A DNA stretch of 64,000 nucleotides, taken from contig NZ_JAUSYN010000001.1 of NCBI RefSeq assembly GCF_030816915.1, positions 1 through 64,000 of the forward strand, read 5' to 3'. Under the pieces are notes generated by a model, which ran no database searches, had not been told where the DNA came from, and saw only the letters and a program-made list of their open reading frames with translations. The stretch is from Streptomyces sp. B3I8. GTDB taxonomy: Bacteria; Actinomycetota; Actinomycetes; Streptomycetales; Streptomycetaceae. A program made the position numbers and the translations under genes. The first letter of the stretch is position 1. Every line of letters starts with the position of its first letter. Shown piece by piece: positions 35,511 to 46,339 of the stretch.

Positions 35511-35891
35511 CCTTGACCCTTGATCTTGGACACACGAGACACTGGATCCTGAGGATCTGAGAACGGACATCTCGTGGTCATGAAGAACTATCCGCCGCAG
35601 TTCAAGGCGGACGCGGTCGCGCTGTACCAGTCGCGGCCCGAGGCGACGATCAGGCAGGTCGCCGCCGATCTGGGGATCAACCCCGAGACCCAGCGGAACT
35701 GGGTTCGGGCGGCCGGGGCGAGCCGGCCCCGGGGGCGCCGGGCGGAGGTGCCGGCCGAGCCGTCGACGCCGTTGGAGGCGGAGAACGCCGCTCTGCGGAA
35801 GAAGGTCCGTGAGCTGGAGGAAGAGCGCGAGATCCTGCGGAAGGCGGCGAAGTATTTCGCCGGGGAGACGCGCTGGTGAACCGCTTCCACG
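35511..35891 (+). mobile_element. IS3-family remnant with OrfA
   Basis: Left end GCCTTGACCCTTGATCTTGG, then OrfA. OrfB is cut off after its first codons (GTGAACCGCTTCCA, about 35877-35891), where RHS-gene sequence begins. The left end and first 200 bases closely match the remnant at 48132-48366. The remnant has truncated both flanking genes. Confidence 0.8.
35580..35879 (+). CDS. IS3-family transposase OrfA
   Basis: Protein of 99 residues from ATG 35580 (GTG 35574 possible). MKNYPPQFKADAVALYQSRP leads into a helix-turn-helix (ATIRQVAADLGINPETQRNW), followed by a leucine-zipper-like coiled coil (LEAENAALRKKVRELEEERE). This is a complete IS3 OrfA; without OrfB it cannot transpose. Confidence 0.9.
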   Translation: MKNYPPQFKADAVALYQSRPEATIRQVAADLGINPETQRNWVRAAGASRPRGRRAEVPAEPSTPLEAENAALRKKVRELEEEREILRKAAKYFAGETRW

Positions 35892-38800
35892 CAGCGGGTC
35901 TTACTGTCGCACGAGCGTTTGATGCCGACGCACGAGTATTTCGTGCAGTGCTTTTGGCTGCGGCTCTTGATGGTGGTGCCGGTGAGGTCGCTGGCGTTCT
36001 GCGGGTCAGCGCAGGCGTAGTCGTAGGCGTTGCAGCTGCCACCGACGACCGGGTCGGTGGACAGGAAGCGTCCGGTGGAGGGGTCGTAGAGGCGTACGCC
36101 CATGAGGACGAGCCCGGAGAGGGCGTCGCTGGAGCGTTGCTGTGCTCCGTGCCAGGCGTAGCGGGTGGCTGCGGTGGCGGTCGTGCGGTGGTTTCCGTAC
36201 TCGTCGGTGTCCAGGACAGCCGGGGCGACGGCGGTGTCTGCAGGCAGGCGCAGGCTGATGTCGCCGTGCAGGTTGCTCAGGAGCAGTACGAGGCCGCTCG
36301 TCTTGGTGGTGGCAACGAGCTGGCTGTCGAGGCCGATGACGTTGCGGGTGAGGGCGCCGCTGGCGTCCTCGGTGATCCAGCGAGGGCTGTCGCCGTCGGA
36401 GGAGTAGTGGTTGGTGCGGGTGGACTGGGTGGCCCAGGTCCCGGCGGTGTTGGTTTCGGCGGTGTAGGCGCGCGGCCGCTCGGCGGGGTCCAGGGTCCAG
36501 GTCTGGCGCTGGGTGGTGGTGCTCTGCTGCTGGACGAGGTCGTTGGCGTAGTAGGCGAGAGTGTTGGCGGGGGTGGCGGTGGTACGTCCGAAGGCGTCGT
36601 ACACGTAGCCGGTGTTCACGAGCCGGTCGGCGCTGTCGTAGGTGTAGGTGCTGGTGGAAGCGCCGCTGGTGGTGCAGTCGGCGTTGACCGCCGCGGCGGC
36701 GGTGGCAAGCTTGGTGCGGTTGGAGTTGGCGTCGAAGGTGTAGGTCCGGGTGGTGCAGACGGCGTCCGGGGTGGTGTCCTGGACCCCGGTGAGGCGTCCG
36801 GCCTTGTCGTAGGAGTAGGCCTGGGCCGCGGTGACACCGGGGGTGCCGGCATGGGTGGCCTGCTGGTCGTGGACGGTGGTGGTGACGGTGTCGGACAGGA
36901 CGACGGTGGCGTCGCTGTCCCGGGTGTAGGTGCGCGTGACCGCGGAGCCGGTGGGGTCATACTGCTGGGTGAGGGTGTAGCCGCCGGGCAGACTCTGGCT
37001 GGTGAGGTCGCCGTCCGCGTTGTAGCGGGCGGCGAAGGTGCCGGCGACGGAGTCCGTGACGGACGTGGGGTTGCCGCGGGGGTCGATGGCCGGGTCGTAG
37101 CCGTAGGTGGTGGTGGACGGCGCACTGTCGGTGAGGGTGGTGGGGCGGTCGAGCTGGTCGTAGCGGGTGGTCGTGGTGGCGCTGTCGGCGTCGGTGTAGC
37201 TGATCTCCCGGCCGAGCTGGTCGTAGCTCTTGGTGATCTTGCCGGCGTTGGTGGTCTGGGTCAGGGGCAGGTCGTAGGCGGTGGTCGCCACCGGGACCGC
37301 GGCCCCGAGGCCGCCTGTGATGGTGCGGATGGTCTGCCGGCCTGCCGTGTCGTAGCCGATCGTCGTGGTGCGTGTCGTCGTCCCGGCGGTGACGGTGGTG
37401 ACGGTGGGCTGGCCGTACAGGCCGTATTGAGTGGTCGTGACGGGGCGTGCCGTCGGGTTGCTGCCGCCGCCGGTGACGGCTGCGGCGGAGCTGGTCTGGC
37501 ACGGGGAGTCGGCCCATTCGGGGCGCTGTGCGCAGGTGCCGGTGCCGTCGGGGGTGTAGTAGGTGCTGGTGGTGGTTCCGGCGTCGGAGCCGGAGGAGGC
37601 GGGCAGGGTGCTCTTGGTGACGCGGCCCTGGCTGTCGTAGGCGGTGGTGGAGGTGATGGCCAGGCCGCCGGGGTCCTGGACGGTGGAGGTGGCCAGGCCC
37701 TTGGTCCAGTCGTAGCCGGTGGTGGTGCGCGCGTCGGCGGCCTGGGTCGGCCAGCTGCGGAGCTGGGCGCTGACGGTCTTCTTCGTGAGCTGGTGGCTCA
37801 CGACCGCGGTGCCGTTGGTGGGCCGCCCGTCGTCGTAGGAGTTGGCGGTGTGCGAGCGGGCGACCATCTGGGATCCTGCGGCCGCATAGGTGGTGGTTCC
37901 GCTGGTGAGATCACGCTCCAGGGTGATGGCGTGCAGCGGGCCGTAGGCGTCGGTCTCCAGGGTGCCGTCGGCGTTGAAGACGGAGGTCTCGGACAGCAGT
38001 TGGGCGCGTTCAGCTGAGGGCAGGGCGATGATGCCCAGCGTGGTGAGGGTCGTTTTCGTCGCCGCGGTGGCGCCGAGGGCGAGTTCGCGGTTGCCGGCGG
38101 ACAGGGTCCGCACGGTGTTGCCGAACCGGTCGTACTCGGTGACGGCGAGGCGCCCGCCGGGTGCGGCGGAGTTGACCTCGTGGCCGGAGGCATTGAGGTA
38201 GTACACGTTGGCGCGGCTGTAGGCGTTGGCGGCCAGCGTCGTGCCGTCGTGGCTGGAGGGGACCTGGTCGGCGGGGTAGATGGCGGTGCCGTCGGTGGGC
38301 AGGTCGCTCTGGCCCCACGCGGACACGGTCGCCGAGGCGAGGTCCACGGGCGCGGAGGCGCCGGTGAGGGGCACGTCGTAGACGATGCTGGTGGTGGCGG
38401 TGCCGTTGGTCTGCGAGGCACTGCCGGGGGTGAGAGTGGCGCGGGAGACGCTCAGCAGCATGCCCTCCCCCGCCGACGGGGTGGAGGCGGCGTTGCCGTA
38501 GGAGAAGGTGTAGGGCAGCTGCCCCGGCGGGGTGACAGAGGTGACGCGGCCCGCGCTGTCGTAGGCGTAGGCGGTTTTCAGCGCCGGGCTGATCCGGGGG
38601 TCCCACGCCTCGCGCAGCCTGCCGTCACTGTCGTAGGCGTAGCGAGCGACGGTCGTGGCGGTGGCGGCACTGGCACCGGGCGCGGTGGCCCACAGGCGCA
38701 GCGATGACACCTGCCCGGTGTAGTCGCCGACCGCCGATGCGGTGGCGGTGGTGGAGGTGGCGTAGACGAAGTCGAGCACCCGGCAGCCCTTGGTGGCCGG

Positions 38801-40223
38801 CGTTGCGGTGCAGGCCGCGATGGTGGTGGCGGTCGTCGCGGCGATGATCTGCTTGGGCCGGGTCACTGTGCTGCTGCCGGCCGCCTCACTGATGACGGCG
38901 GTGGTGGAGTTGGCCAGACCGTCCGCGAGGGCGCTGGTGACCGTCCAGTTCACCGCGCTGCTGGTGGCCTTGGCGAAGGTGATGACGGCGCCATCGGTAT
39001 CGGTGAGGGTGAAGTCACCGGAGACGAAAGCGCCTTGGAGGGTGAGGGTCTCCGCCCCTGTCTGCGGTGTCCAGGCGCCGGAAGCCTTTGCAGTGAAGCT
39101 GACAGTGCTGCCGTCGGCCTTGACGACGTCCAGCGAGGTCGCGGAGGTCTTCGCGATGTGGGTGTAGTCGGAGGCCACGCTCTCGGCGGCGGTGCCGGCC
39201 AGCCACTCGTCACCGAAGATCGCAGCCCGGCCCTCCTGCTGTCCCCCTGCCTGCGGGCTGCGTGAGGACGCAGTGCGAGTGATGGACATACCGAAAGCGC
39301 TGGCGTCGGTGCCCGACAGCGAGAAGTCGCCGGTGAGCAGGTTCAGTGACCCGGGACCGACCTCCTCGCTGTCGGCGTAGTCGGCGTTGTGGTCGACCAC
39401 GATCTCGATGAGATCGCTGGAGGCGGTAGCTCCTCCGCTGCCGGTGAAGTCGGCGCGCAACTGAACCGCTCCGTCGGGATCGACGGTGTCGGTCGTGTTC
39501 CACGTCAGCGCTGGGGACTTGCCGCTGCTCAGCGCGACCGGCCAGCTGGAGAGAGCGCTGCCGTCCCGCAGCACGTCGGAGGCCGGGATGGCAGTCCACT
39601 CGGCGGCCGTGCCGCGGCGCCAGGAGAAGGTCACGGCGTTGTAGGCAGCGCTGTCCGCCTCGGCCGCCAGGGGCAGCCGGGCCGCGGTGCTGGTGCCGTC
39701 GTCGGGGCGGGTGACACCGCCCGGCCCGACATGGAAGGTGTACTCGACGGTGTCGGACTTGTTGTCAGCCCTGTCGCTGGTGCGTACTTCCACGCTCTGC
39801 GTGCCTGCCTGCTTCGGCGTCACAGTGAACGTGCGCGGACTCGTGGTGCCCCCGGTCGGGATGGACGTCCAGGTGTCGCCGTCGTCCGACCACTCGATGG
39901 CGTTGTGGTCCCCGGACGGCGGGGTGACGGTGAACGTGCCGGCCTGCCCGACGCCCTTGACCCAGCTGAGCCGTTCACGGCTTCCTCCCGTTCACCGGGT
40001 CGGTGCAACTCTCGCGAGACATACGGAACCAGCTCTCGGGCGCCGTGGCCACGGCCTCCAATCGACCCGGCCTGGCACCGCCAGTCGCCACCCCTTCACC
40101 GCACGCAAGCAGAACGGCGACCGCCGTGGTGCTGACCGTCGCTGTGAGGCGGCCCGGTCCAGAGCTGCTCGGGCCGGACGCTTCATCTACGGCAGCTCGT
40201 GGCCGTCGCACCGCCGACCACAA
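35892..40223 (-). pseudogene. RHS/YD-repeat polymorphic toxin-like protein, damaged at both ends
   Basis: The main frame (39991 to about 35892) encodes some 1,360 residues. First come Ig-like domains (GQAGTFTVTPPSGDHNAIEW, VEVRTSDRADNKSDTVEYTF), then many YD repeats (YDSAGRVTSVTPPG, YDTAGRQTIRTITGG, YDQLGREISYTD), ending in the RHS core hallmark GVRLYDPSTGRFLSTDP. Such secreted proteins normally carry a C-terminal toxin. Here only about 35 residues (TIKSRSQKHCTKYSC...) remain before the IS3 remnant; the open frame beyond is antisense to OrfA. A probable export signal (TTAVAVLLACGEG) lies upstream in another frame starting at 40223 and stopping at 39975, so a frameshift near 39990 separates it. 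Confidence 0.8.
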
Positions 40224-40360
40224 AGTGGCTGCTCATGAGTGCCGTCCCGCGCCGCCGCGAGCACTCTGCCTGGCATCGGGCATCCCAAGGTCGCCATGTG
40301 GTGCGGGTGCTGTTTTCTGACCCTCTGGGGTACCGGCTCGCCGCTGCGAATGTTATACAT

Positions 40361-40376
40361 GACTGACCACTCAGTC
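40361..40376. promoter_or_regulatory. Candidate TetR operator
   Basis: GACTGA-CCAC-TCAGTC inverted repeat, with a TATAC -10-like element just upstream and 17 bases before the TetR start. The symmetry and position suit autorepression. Confidence 0.55.
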
Positions 40377-40393
40377 GTTTATAGGAGGCGTCG

Positions 40394-41011
40394 ATGCCAC
40401 GGACCTTGAGCGACCAGCGCCGCGCGGCGGTACTGAAGGCTGCGACACGGGCGATCGCGCGCGACGGACTGGCGGCGTCGACCGCCTCGATCGCGGCAGA
40501 GGCGGGACTCTCGGTCGGCTCGTTGTTCAACTACTTTCCGACGAAGGCGGTGCTGCTCAACGAGCTGTACCTCTGCCTGAAGCGCGACCTGGCCGCCGCG
40601 GTGGTCGAGCCGCCCATTCCTGACGGCTCCTTGGGGGAACGCGCCTGGGAGGGCTGGCGGCGGTGGATCCGATGGGGAGCGGCCGATCCCGACAAGCAGC
40701 GGGTGCTGATGCTGTGCGATGCCTCCCATGAACTGACCGATCAGACCCGTCGTGACGGTGTCGCCACCATGCGGGGCGCCGACTCGCTCTTCGCGGAAGC
40801 GCAGGCGCGCGGGCCCTTCGCCGACCAGCCCCTCGAGTTCCTCGTGGCCACGGTGGGTGCCCTGGCGGCCACGACCATGGAAGCTGTGTCGCGCGAGCCC
40901 GAAGAGTTCGACAGCCGCTGCCGTGCGGGCTTCACCGCGGTGTGGGGAGCGATCAGGACGGGGGGCCGGTCTTCCGATACCGGTACGGACAAGAAAAGGA
41001 ACCGGTCATGA
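40394..41011 (+). CDS. TetR-family regulator
   Basis: Protein of 205 residues with AGGAGG upstream of ATG 40394. The helix-turn-helix is typical: ATRAIARDGLAASTASIAAEAGLSVGSLFNYFPTKAVLLNELY (residues about 15-57). The C-terminal ligand domain is Trp-rich near residue 80. The stop overlaps the start of the reductase gene (ATGA at 41008), so repressor and enzyme are expressed together and probably repressed through the inverted repeat at 40361-40376. Confidence 0.9.
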   Translation: MPRTLSDQRRAAVLKAATRAIARDGLAASTASIAAEAGLSVGSLFNYFPTKAVLLNELYLCLKRDLAAAVVEPPIPDGSLGERAWEGWRRWIRWGAADPDKQRVLMLCDASHELTDQTRRDGVATMRGADSLFAEAQARGPFADQPLEFLVATVGALAATTMEAVSREPEEFDSRCRAGFTAVWGAIRTGGRSSDTGTDKKRNRS

Positions 41012-42033
41012 CGGACTCCCGAGTGCTCGTCACGGGCGGCAGCGGCTTCCTCGCCGCGCACTGCATCCTGCGCCTGCTGGAGGAGGGCTTCCAGGTGCGC
41101 ACCACCGTGCGCTCCGAACGCGGCGCCGACCGCGTCCGCTCGATGATCGCCGCGGGCGGCAGCACGGCCGCAACCGACGTCGAGGCTGTGCGGGCGGATC
41201 TCACCACGGACGACGGATGGGACGCCGCTGTCGCCGGCTGCGATTACGTACTGCATGTCGCCTCGCCCTTTCCCGCCACACCGCCCGCCGACGAGAGCGA
41301 CCTGATCGTGCCGGCCCGCGAGGGCACGTTGCGCGTGCTTCGTGCCGCACTGCGCGGCGGCGTCAAGCGGGTCGTGTCGACCTCGTCGTTGGCAGCGATC
41401 GACTACGGGCACGCGCCGACGACCACGCCCTACGACGAGACGATCTGGACCGACCTCACCGGCCACGGCGTGACCGCGTACGCCAAGTCCAAGACGCTCG
41501 CCGAGCGCGCCGCGTGGGACTTCGCGGACCGTGCGGGCCTCGAGCTGGCGGTGGTGAACCCGGTCGGCATACTCGGGCCGGTACTCAGTAGCGACTACGG
41601 CACCTCCGTGGGGACGATCGCGCTCCTGCTCGACGGAGGTATCCCTGTGCTGCCGCGAGCCACGGTCGGGATCGTCGATGCCCGCGATGTCGCCGATCTC
41701 CACGTGCGCGCGATGACGCACCCCGCCGCCGCAGGCGAACGCTTCATCGCAACTGCCAAGCTGATGACCCTCCCCGAGATGGCGCGGACGCTGCGGGACG
41801 GGCTCGGGGAGGCAGCGCGCAAGGTCCCCACCAGGACCATCCCCGACTGGATCGTGCGAATCGCCTCCGTGTTCGACGACAACGTCCGCCTGAGCCTGTC
41901 GATGCTCGGCACCCCACGCGACGCGACGAGCGCCAAGGCGCAGCGCGTGCTCGGATGGGCGCCGCGTTCGCCGGAGCAGGCCCTGCTCGCGACCGCACAG
42001 AGCATCCTCGCCTTCAAAACCCGCGAATCCTGA
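41008..42033 (+). CDS. NAD(P)-dependent epimerase/dihydroflavonol-reductase-like SDR
   Basis: Protein of 341 residues. VLVTGGSGFLAAHCILRLLE is the GxxGxxA cofactor site of extended short-chain dehydrogenases. SSLAAIDYGH and TAYAKSKTLAERAAWDF give Ser and the YxxxK catalytic pair, and NPVGILGPVL follows. The closest type is the dihydroflavonol-4-reductase/aldehyde-reductase group. The substrate is unknown; the co-translated TetR regulator suggests an inducible detoxification reductase. Confidence 0.88.
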   Translation: MTDSRVLVTGGSGFLAAHCILRLLEEGFQVRTTVRSERGADRVRSMIAAGGSTAATDVEAVRADLTTDDGWDAAVAGCDYVLHVASPFPATPPADESDLIVPAREGTLRVLRAALRGGVKRVVSTSSLAAIDYGHAPTTTPYDETIWTDLTGHGVTAYAKSKTLAERAAWDFADRAGLELAVVNPVGILGPVLSSDYGTSVGTIALLLDGGIPVLPRATVGIVDARDVADLHVRAMTHPAAAGERFIATAKLMTLPEMARTLRDGLGEAARKVPTRTIPDWIVRIASVFDDNVRLSLSMLGTPRDATSAKAQRVLGWAPRSPEQALLATAQSILAFKTRES

Positions 42034-42385
42034 CCGCACCGCCCCTGCCGTCCTCACCAGCGATCAGGAGCGAACGCCACGGCCCGGCCTCGCCCAACCC
42101 CAGGTGAACGAGGCCGCAGGAGTCCGCTGCTCCGCTTCCACGAGCACGCCGGCTCAGCAGACCATGCCCGTCGAGGAGCCGCAGGCCGGCGTCGGTGAGG
42201 TTGGGCACCCCGCCGCCCCGGAAGCCGGTCCAGCCCGGACCTCATCCTCGGACCAACGTGAGCACCGGACCTCGGCCCCGGCGAAGGTTCCATACACCCG
42301 CAGAACGCTGTCCACCCCGGTCAGGACCGGCATCCGCTGCAGATTCGGCGGCACACAAGCCGGCACCCAGCAGGGACCCGGCCCT
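42034..42385. other. Region without a supported gene
   Basis: Contains only fragments, probably the decayed 3' part of the SARP pseudogene at 42386-43613. No open frame has convincing coding character. Confidence 0.35.
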
Positions 42386-43613
42386 ATTGGAGGAGGTTGG
42401 CGTCCACCAAGCGGTCTAGGACGTCCTCGGCCTCGATGGAGGAGCATCTGAGCCGCTCGACCAGCACAGCGGTGCTGAGGATGCCCGTTTCGAGTGTGCC
42501 AAGGATCTGTAGTGCCATCTTCGCGTGGATGCCATGCCATGCCTAGGCGCGGGGCCGAGAGCCTGGTAGCCGGCGTCGAAGCAGCCGCGTACCGACAGGT
42601 CGCCGACGGTGAGTTCGTCCAGCAGCCGGTCGGCTCTCGCCAACCGGTCGGCCATGCAGGCGAGGGGACGGTGCGGCCGACCGAGCAGTCTGATGGCGAC
42701 GATCCGCAGAGCCAGGGACAGACCATTGCATATTCGAATAATCTGCCGCGCGGCCGCGAGCTCCGCGTCGACACGTGCCCGGCCGATGATGGTGGACAGT
42801 AGCCGCAGGGAGCTGTCCTCGTTCATGCACCCGAGAACGACGGCCCGCGCGCCTTGCAGGTCCGCGAGTCGGTCCAGGCTGGTGATGAGCACTCTGCTGT
42901 GTATGCCGCCGGGGATGAGCGGGCGCACCTGCGCGGTACTGTGCGCGTCGTCCAGGACGACCAGCAGCTTGCTGTCAGCCACCACCGAGCGGTAAAGGCC
43001 CTCGAGTTCCGCATCGTGTCAGCAGGTTGGACGGCCGGACGGGGCGGTTGCTGCTGCCGCCCAGGGAGGCGTAGAGCTGGCCACGGGTGTATTCCTTGCG
43101 GCAGGCGTACGCCAAGTGCACCGCCAGGCACGTCTTGCCGACACCGCCGCTGCCGCTGCCGCTGATCACCGTGAGCGTCTCCCGTGGCGGAGCTGTGGGG
43201 TTGGAGAGCATGTTCGCGGGACCGTCCACGGGCGACCGCAGCCCGGCGGACGGGTGCGGGAGGAAGTCGGGTAGCACGGCGGGGAGTTGGGCCGGAGGTG
43301 GCAGTGACGGGGCGGCGATCAGGGTGACGGGCCGGGCGTCCGCCGGTCCCGGCCCGGTGAGCCGTGCGTCCTCGGAGGCCAGGATCTGTTGCTGTACCTG
43401 CTGCAGTTCCGTGCCCGGTTCTGTGGCCAGTGCCTCGAGCAGCGCAGCCCGGATCTGATGGAACGCGTTCAACCCGTCGGACTGGCGTCCGGAGCGGAAC
43501 AGCGCCAGCATGAGTTTCGCCGCCAGGCCTTCGTAGAGGGGATTCTCACGGGTCAGCCGCCACAGTTCGGGCACGAGGTCGGCGTGCCGGCCCAGCTGCA
43601 TGTCCAGGTCCAA
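42386..43613 (-). pseudogene. SARP/AfsR-type regulator, fragmentary
   Basis: The first frame (43613 to about 43020) carries the BTAD region (LGRHADLVPELWRLTRENPL, GRQSDGLNAFHQIRAALLEA, PGTELQQVQQQIL) and a P-loop SGSGSGGVGKTCLAVHL. A second frame (42985 onward) carries LLVVLDDAHSTAQVRPLIPG and ICNGLSLALRIVAIRLL of the NB-ARC domain, and a third ends near 42386. The N-terminal OmpR-like DNA-binding domain is missing. At least two frameshifts are needed, so this former AfsR-like activator is dead. Confidence 0.75.
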
Positions 43614-43686
43614 CGCCAGCTGAGGGCCTGAAAGTACCGCTTTTCGAGGTGTCGCGCCTTGGAGTACAGCAAATGTGGCCCCTCGG

Positions 43687-45141
43687 TCAAGGTCGGGCGT
43701 AGTTCTGGCTGATCTGTTTGTATTCGGTGAAGTCGTCGAGGCTGGCGAGACCGCCCAGGCGTCCGAGTCCGCTGGATCTGAAGCCGCCTTCCTCGAACTC
43801 GATGGCGAGATTCGCCCAGCTGTTGATGGAGATGAGACCCGCTTCCAGGTGACGTGCGACGCGCATCGGCCGGTCCGCGTCGCGGGACCAGATGCAGGCG
43901 CTGAGCCCGTACTCGGTGGCGTTGGCCAGCGCGATGGCTTCTTCTTCGGTGTCGAAGACCTGCACGGTCTGAACGGGGCCGAAGGTCTCCTGCTGGACGA
44001 TCGGCAGGGAGGAGTCCTGCACCGCCAGGAGCGTGGGGTGGTAGAAGGCGCCGGCTGCCAGCTCCGGGAGGGGCGAGGGGCCGCCGCGCACGATGACCTC
44101 GGCTCCCGCGCTGATGGCCTCCTCGACCAAGGCGTTGACGCGGGTCACGGACGCCTTGTCGATCATGGGGCCGATTTCGCTGTTCGGGTCGGAGGCCGGT
44201 CCCGGGCGGAGTCCTTCCAGCCGTTTGGCGAGCCGGGTGACGAGTTCCTCGCTGAGGTCTCGATGCACGAGGATCCGGCTACCGGTCATGCAGAACTGCC
44301 CGGCGAACACTGTCGACGAACGTACGATGACAGGGAGGGCCGCGGTCAGATCCGCGTCGTCGAAGACGAGATGCGGGGTCTTGCCGCCCAGTTTCAGTCC
44401 CACACGTTTCAGGCGAGCGGCGGCGGCCTGTGCGATGTGCCGCCCCGTCTGGGTACTGCCGGTGAAACTGATGACCGGCACGACGGGTGAGTCCACCAGC
44501 AGACGGGCGCCCTCCGAGCCCGATTCGATGAAGATGTTGACCACTGCGCGGGGCAACTGGGGAACGCCGGCAAGGATGTCGGCGACCAGAGCTGCGGTCT
44601 GCGCCGCCTGAGCCGGCATCTTGACCACCGCCGTGCACCCGGCGGCCAGGGCGGGGGACAGCGCACGGATGCTGAGGTAGGCGGGTGAGTTCCATGGGGT
44701 GATCACGCCGGCCACTCCCACGGGTTGCCGGATGGCCAGGGACTGCAGACCTGGCCGGGGGTCCGCCACACGGCCGAAGTTCTGAACCGCGAGTCCGGCG
44801 GCGAAACGCAGCGCGCGCACGATGTGCTGCACTTCGTAGACCGCCTCCTGGCGGAGCTTGCCGTTTTCCCGGCAGAGAGTGTCGATGAGGTCGTTCAGCC
44901 GTGCGTCGAACGCGTCGGCCAGGTGGCTCAGGGCCGTAGCGCGGGCCATGGGGTCCCATCGCCACGAACTTGCCTGGAAGGTGCGTGTTGCGGCGTCGAT
45001 CGCGGTCTGTGCGGCCTCGGCCCCGCCGTCGTGGAACGTGCCGATCTCTTCACCCGTGGCCGGGTTGAAACTGGGCCGCTGTGTAGAGGAGGTGAGCCAC
45101 TGGCCGTCGATCCAGTGACGGGCCGCGTGCTGATCAGACAT
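43687..45141 (-). CDS. NAD(P)-dependent aldehyde dehydrogenase
   Basis: Protein of 484 residues from ATG 45141 (MSDQHAARHWIDGQW). Typical blocks are GVAGVITPWNSPAYLSIRAL, ISFTGSTQTGRHIAQAAA, the nucleophile Cys in VFAGQFCMTGSRILV, and QETFGPVQTVQVF. In place of LELGGK the sequence is GLKLGGKTPHLVF, so the usual general-base Glu is Lys (codon AAA at 44392-44394, one G-to-A change from GAA). Activity may be lost or changed. The gene heads a minus-strand group with two SDRs upstream, suggesting an alcohol-to-acid oxidation route controlled by the TetR at 47228. Confidence 0.9.
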   Translation of the reverse strand: MSDQHAARHWIDGQWLTSSTQRPSFNPATGEEIGTFHDGGAEAAQTAIDAATRTFQASSWRWDPMARATALSHLADAFDARLNDLIDTLCRENGKLRQEAVYEVQHIVRALRFAAGLAVQNFGRVADPRPGLQSLAIRQPVGVAGVITPWNSPAYLSIRALSPALAAGCTAVVKMPAQAAQTAALVADILAGVPQLPRAVVNIFIESGSEGARLLVDSPVVPVISFTGSTQTGRHIAQAAAARLKRVGLKLGGKTPHLVFDDADLTAALPVIVRSSTVFAGQFCMTGSRILVHRDLSEELVTRLAKRLEGLRPGPASDPNSEIGPMIDKASVTRVNALVEEAISAGAEVIVRGGPSPLPELAAGAFYHPTLLAVQDSSLPIVQQETFGPVQTVQVFDTEEEAIALANATEYGLSACIWSRDADRPMRVARHLEAGLISINSWANLAIEFEEGGFRSSGLGRLGGLASLDDFTEYKQISQNYARP

Positions 45142-45369
45142 GAGGTATTTCCCTGTCGTATGTGTGCAGGCGTGACGGGGTGTTCCGGTCCGCCAACTCC
45201 GTGGGAGCACTGCCGGGTGGCCACTGAGGCAAGAGGGCGGCTCGCCGCTGCGGTTCTGGAGGGAAGCGCAGCGGCGAGCGGTTTGCGAGGAGCGTGCCGA
45301 CGGCAGACCTGGGACGGGTCCGCAGTGCAATTGGGCTCTGCCCCTCAGGGGCGATTCATCGCCGGTCAG

Positions 45370-46260
45370 TCACAGGTGAACGCGCAGCAGTTCGCCGAAG
45401 CCCATCCGGTTCACGAACGTCTCCCTGGTGGTCTGCGCGACGGCATTGACCTCCTCCACACCGGCTTCGGTGAAGTCGATGACGGTGCGCAGGGGCTTGG
45501 CGCCCCGGGGCAGGGCCAGGACGCGCACTATCTCGTCGGCCACCGCGGAGGGGTGCGCGTTCTACGCCCCGTCGGGGAAGAGCGTGCCGTGTGCCTCGTG
45601 GTTGCGCTGGACGAGGGGGTCGAGCCTGGTGTACTCGGCTGCGCGGTGGGTGTCGCTGGCCTGGGTGGCGTTCGCGAAGTGCTGGGTTCCCTGGGTGAAG
45701 GCGCCGGGCATCACGACGGTCGTCTCGATGCCGAACGCATTCAGCTCGTAGGCGTAGCTGATGGCCAGGGAGTCCATCGCCGCCTTGGAGGCGGTGTAGG
45801 GGCCGAGGAAAGGCGGGGTGGTGACGGGGATGGTGCTGCCGACCCATACAAGCGTTCCGGTACCCCGGTGGCGCATGTGCGGAAGGGCGGCGCGGTTGAC
45901 GCGGTGTGCTCCGAGAAGGTTGACATCGAGCAGGTGGGCGATGTCCTCGGGCGAGAAGGCCTCGAGGTAGCCGACGTACAGGTGGCCGGCGTTGTGGACG
46001 ACGACATCGAGCCGGCCGGACTCCTCGATGATGCGCTGGACGGCGGCGTCGGCGGACTGCTGGGACACCACGTCCAGCTCGATGACCTTCAAGTCCTGTC
46101 TGTCCCGTGCGGCGATGTCGAGAAGTTCGCGGGCATATCGCTGGTTGGAGCCCTGGGTGCTGCGCATGCTGGCATAGACGGTGTGACCGGCCTTGGCGAG
46201 GGCCCTGGCAGTGAGATTGCCGATGCCTGTGGCGGCACCAGTGACCAGGATGACGGACAT
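45370..46260 (-). pseudogene. Short-chain dehydrogenase with in-frame TAG
   Basis: Starts MSVILVTGAATGIGNLTARA (46260) with the TGxxxGIG cofactor site. NAGHLYVGYLEAF and GPYTASKAAMDSLA (YxxxK) follow. An in-frame TAG at 45562-45564 ends the protein after LFPDGA (232 residues). The same frame then continues with good coding character (AHPSAVADEIVRVLALP, VNRMGFGELLRV) to TGA at 45370. The full length would be about 296 residues, normal for the family, so the TAG is a recent nonsense change or a read error. The catalytic core lies before the stop and might still fold. Confidence 0.75.
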
Positions 46261-46339
46261 GACACTGGTCCTTTCTGCTGGGAAGCGTGGGTGAGGGCGG
46301 CGGGGTGGTGGCCTGCCGCCGCGGTGACCGGGTGGAGCG

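Noticed and set aside
35876..38017. 713-residue plus-strand open frame rich in Gly and Val
   Set aside because: Antisense shadow of the RHS repeats. Composition is low-complexity and there is no domain.
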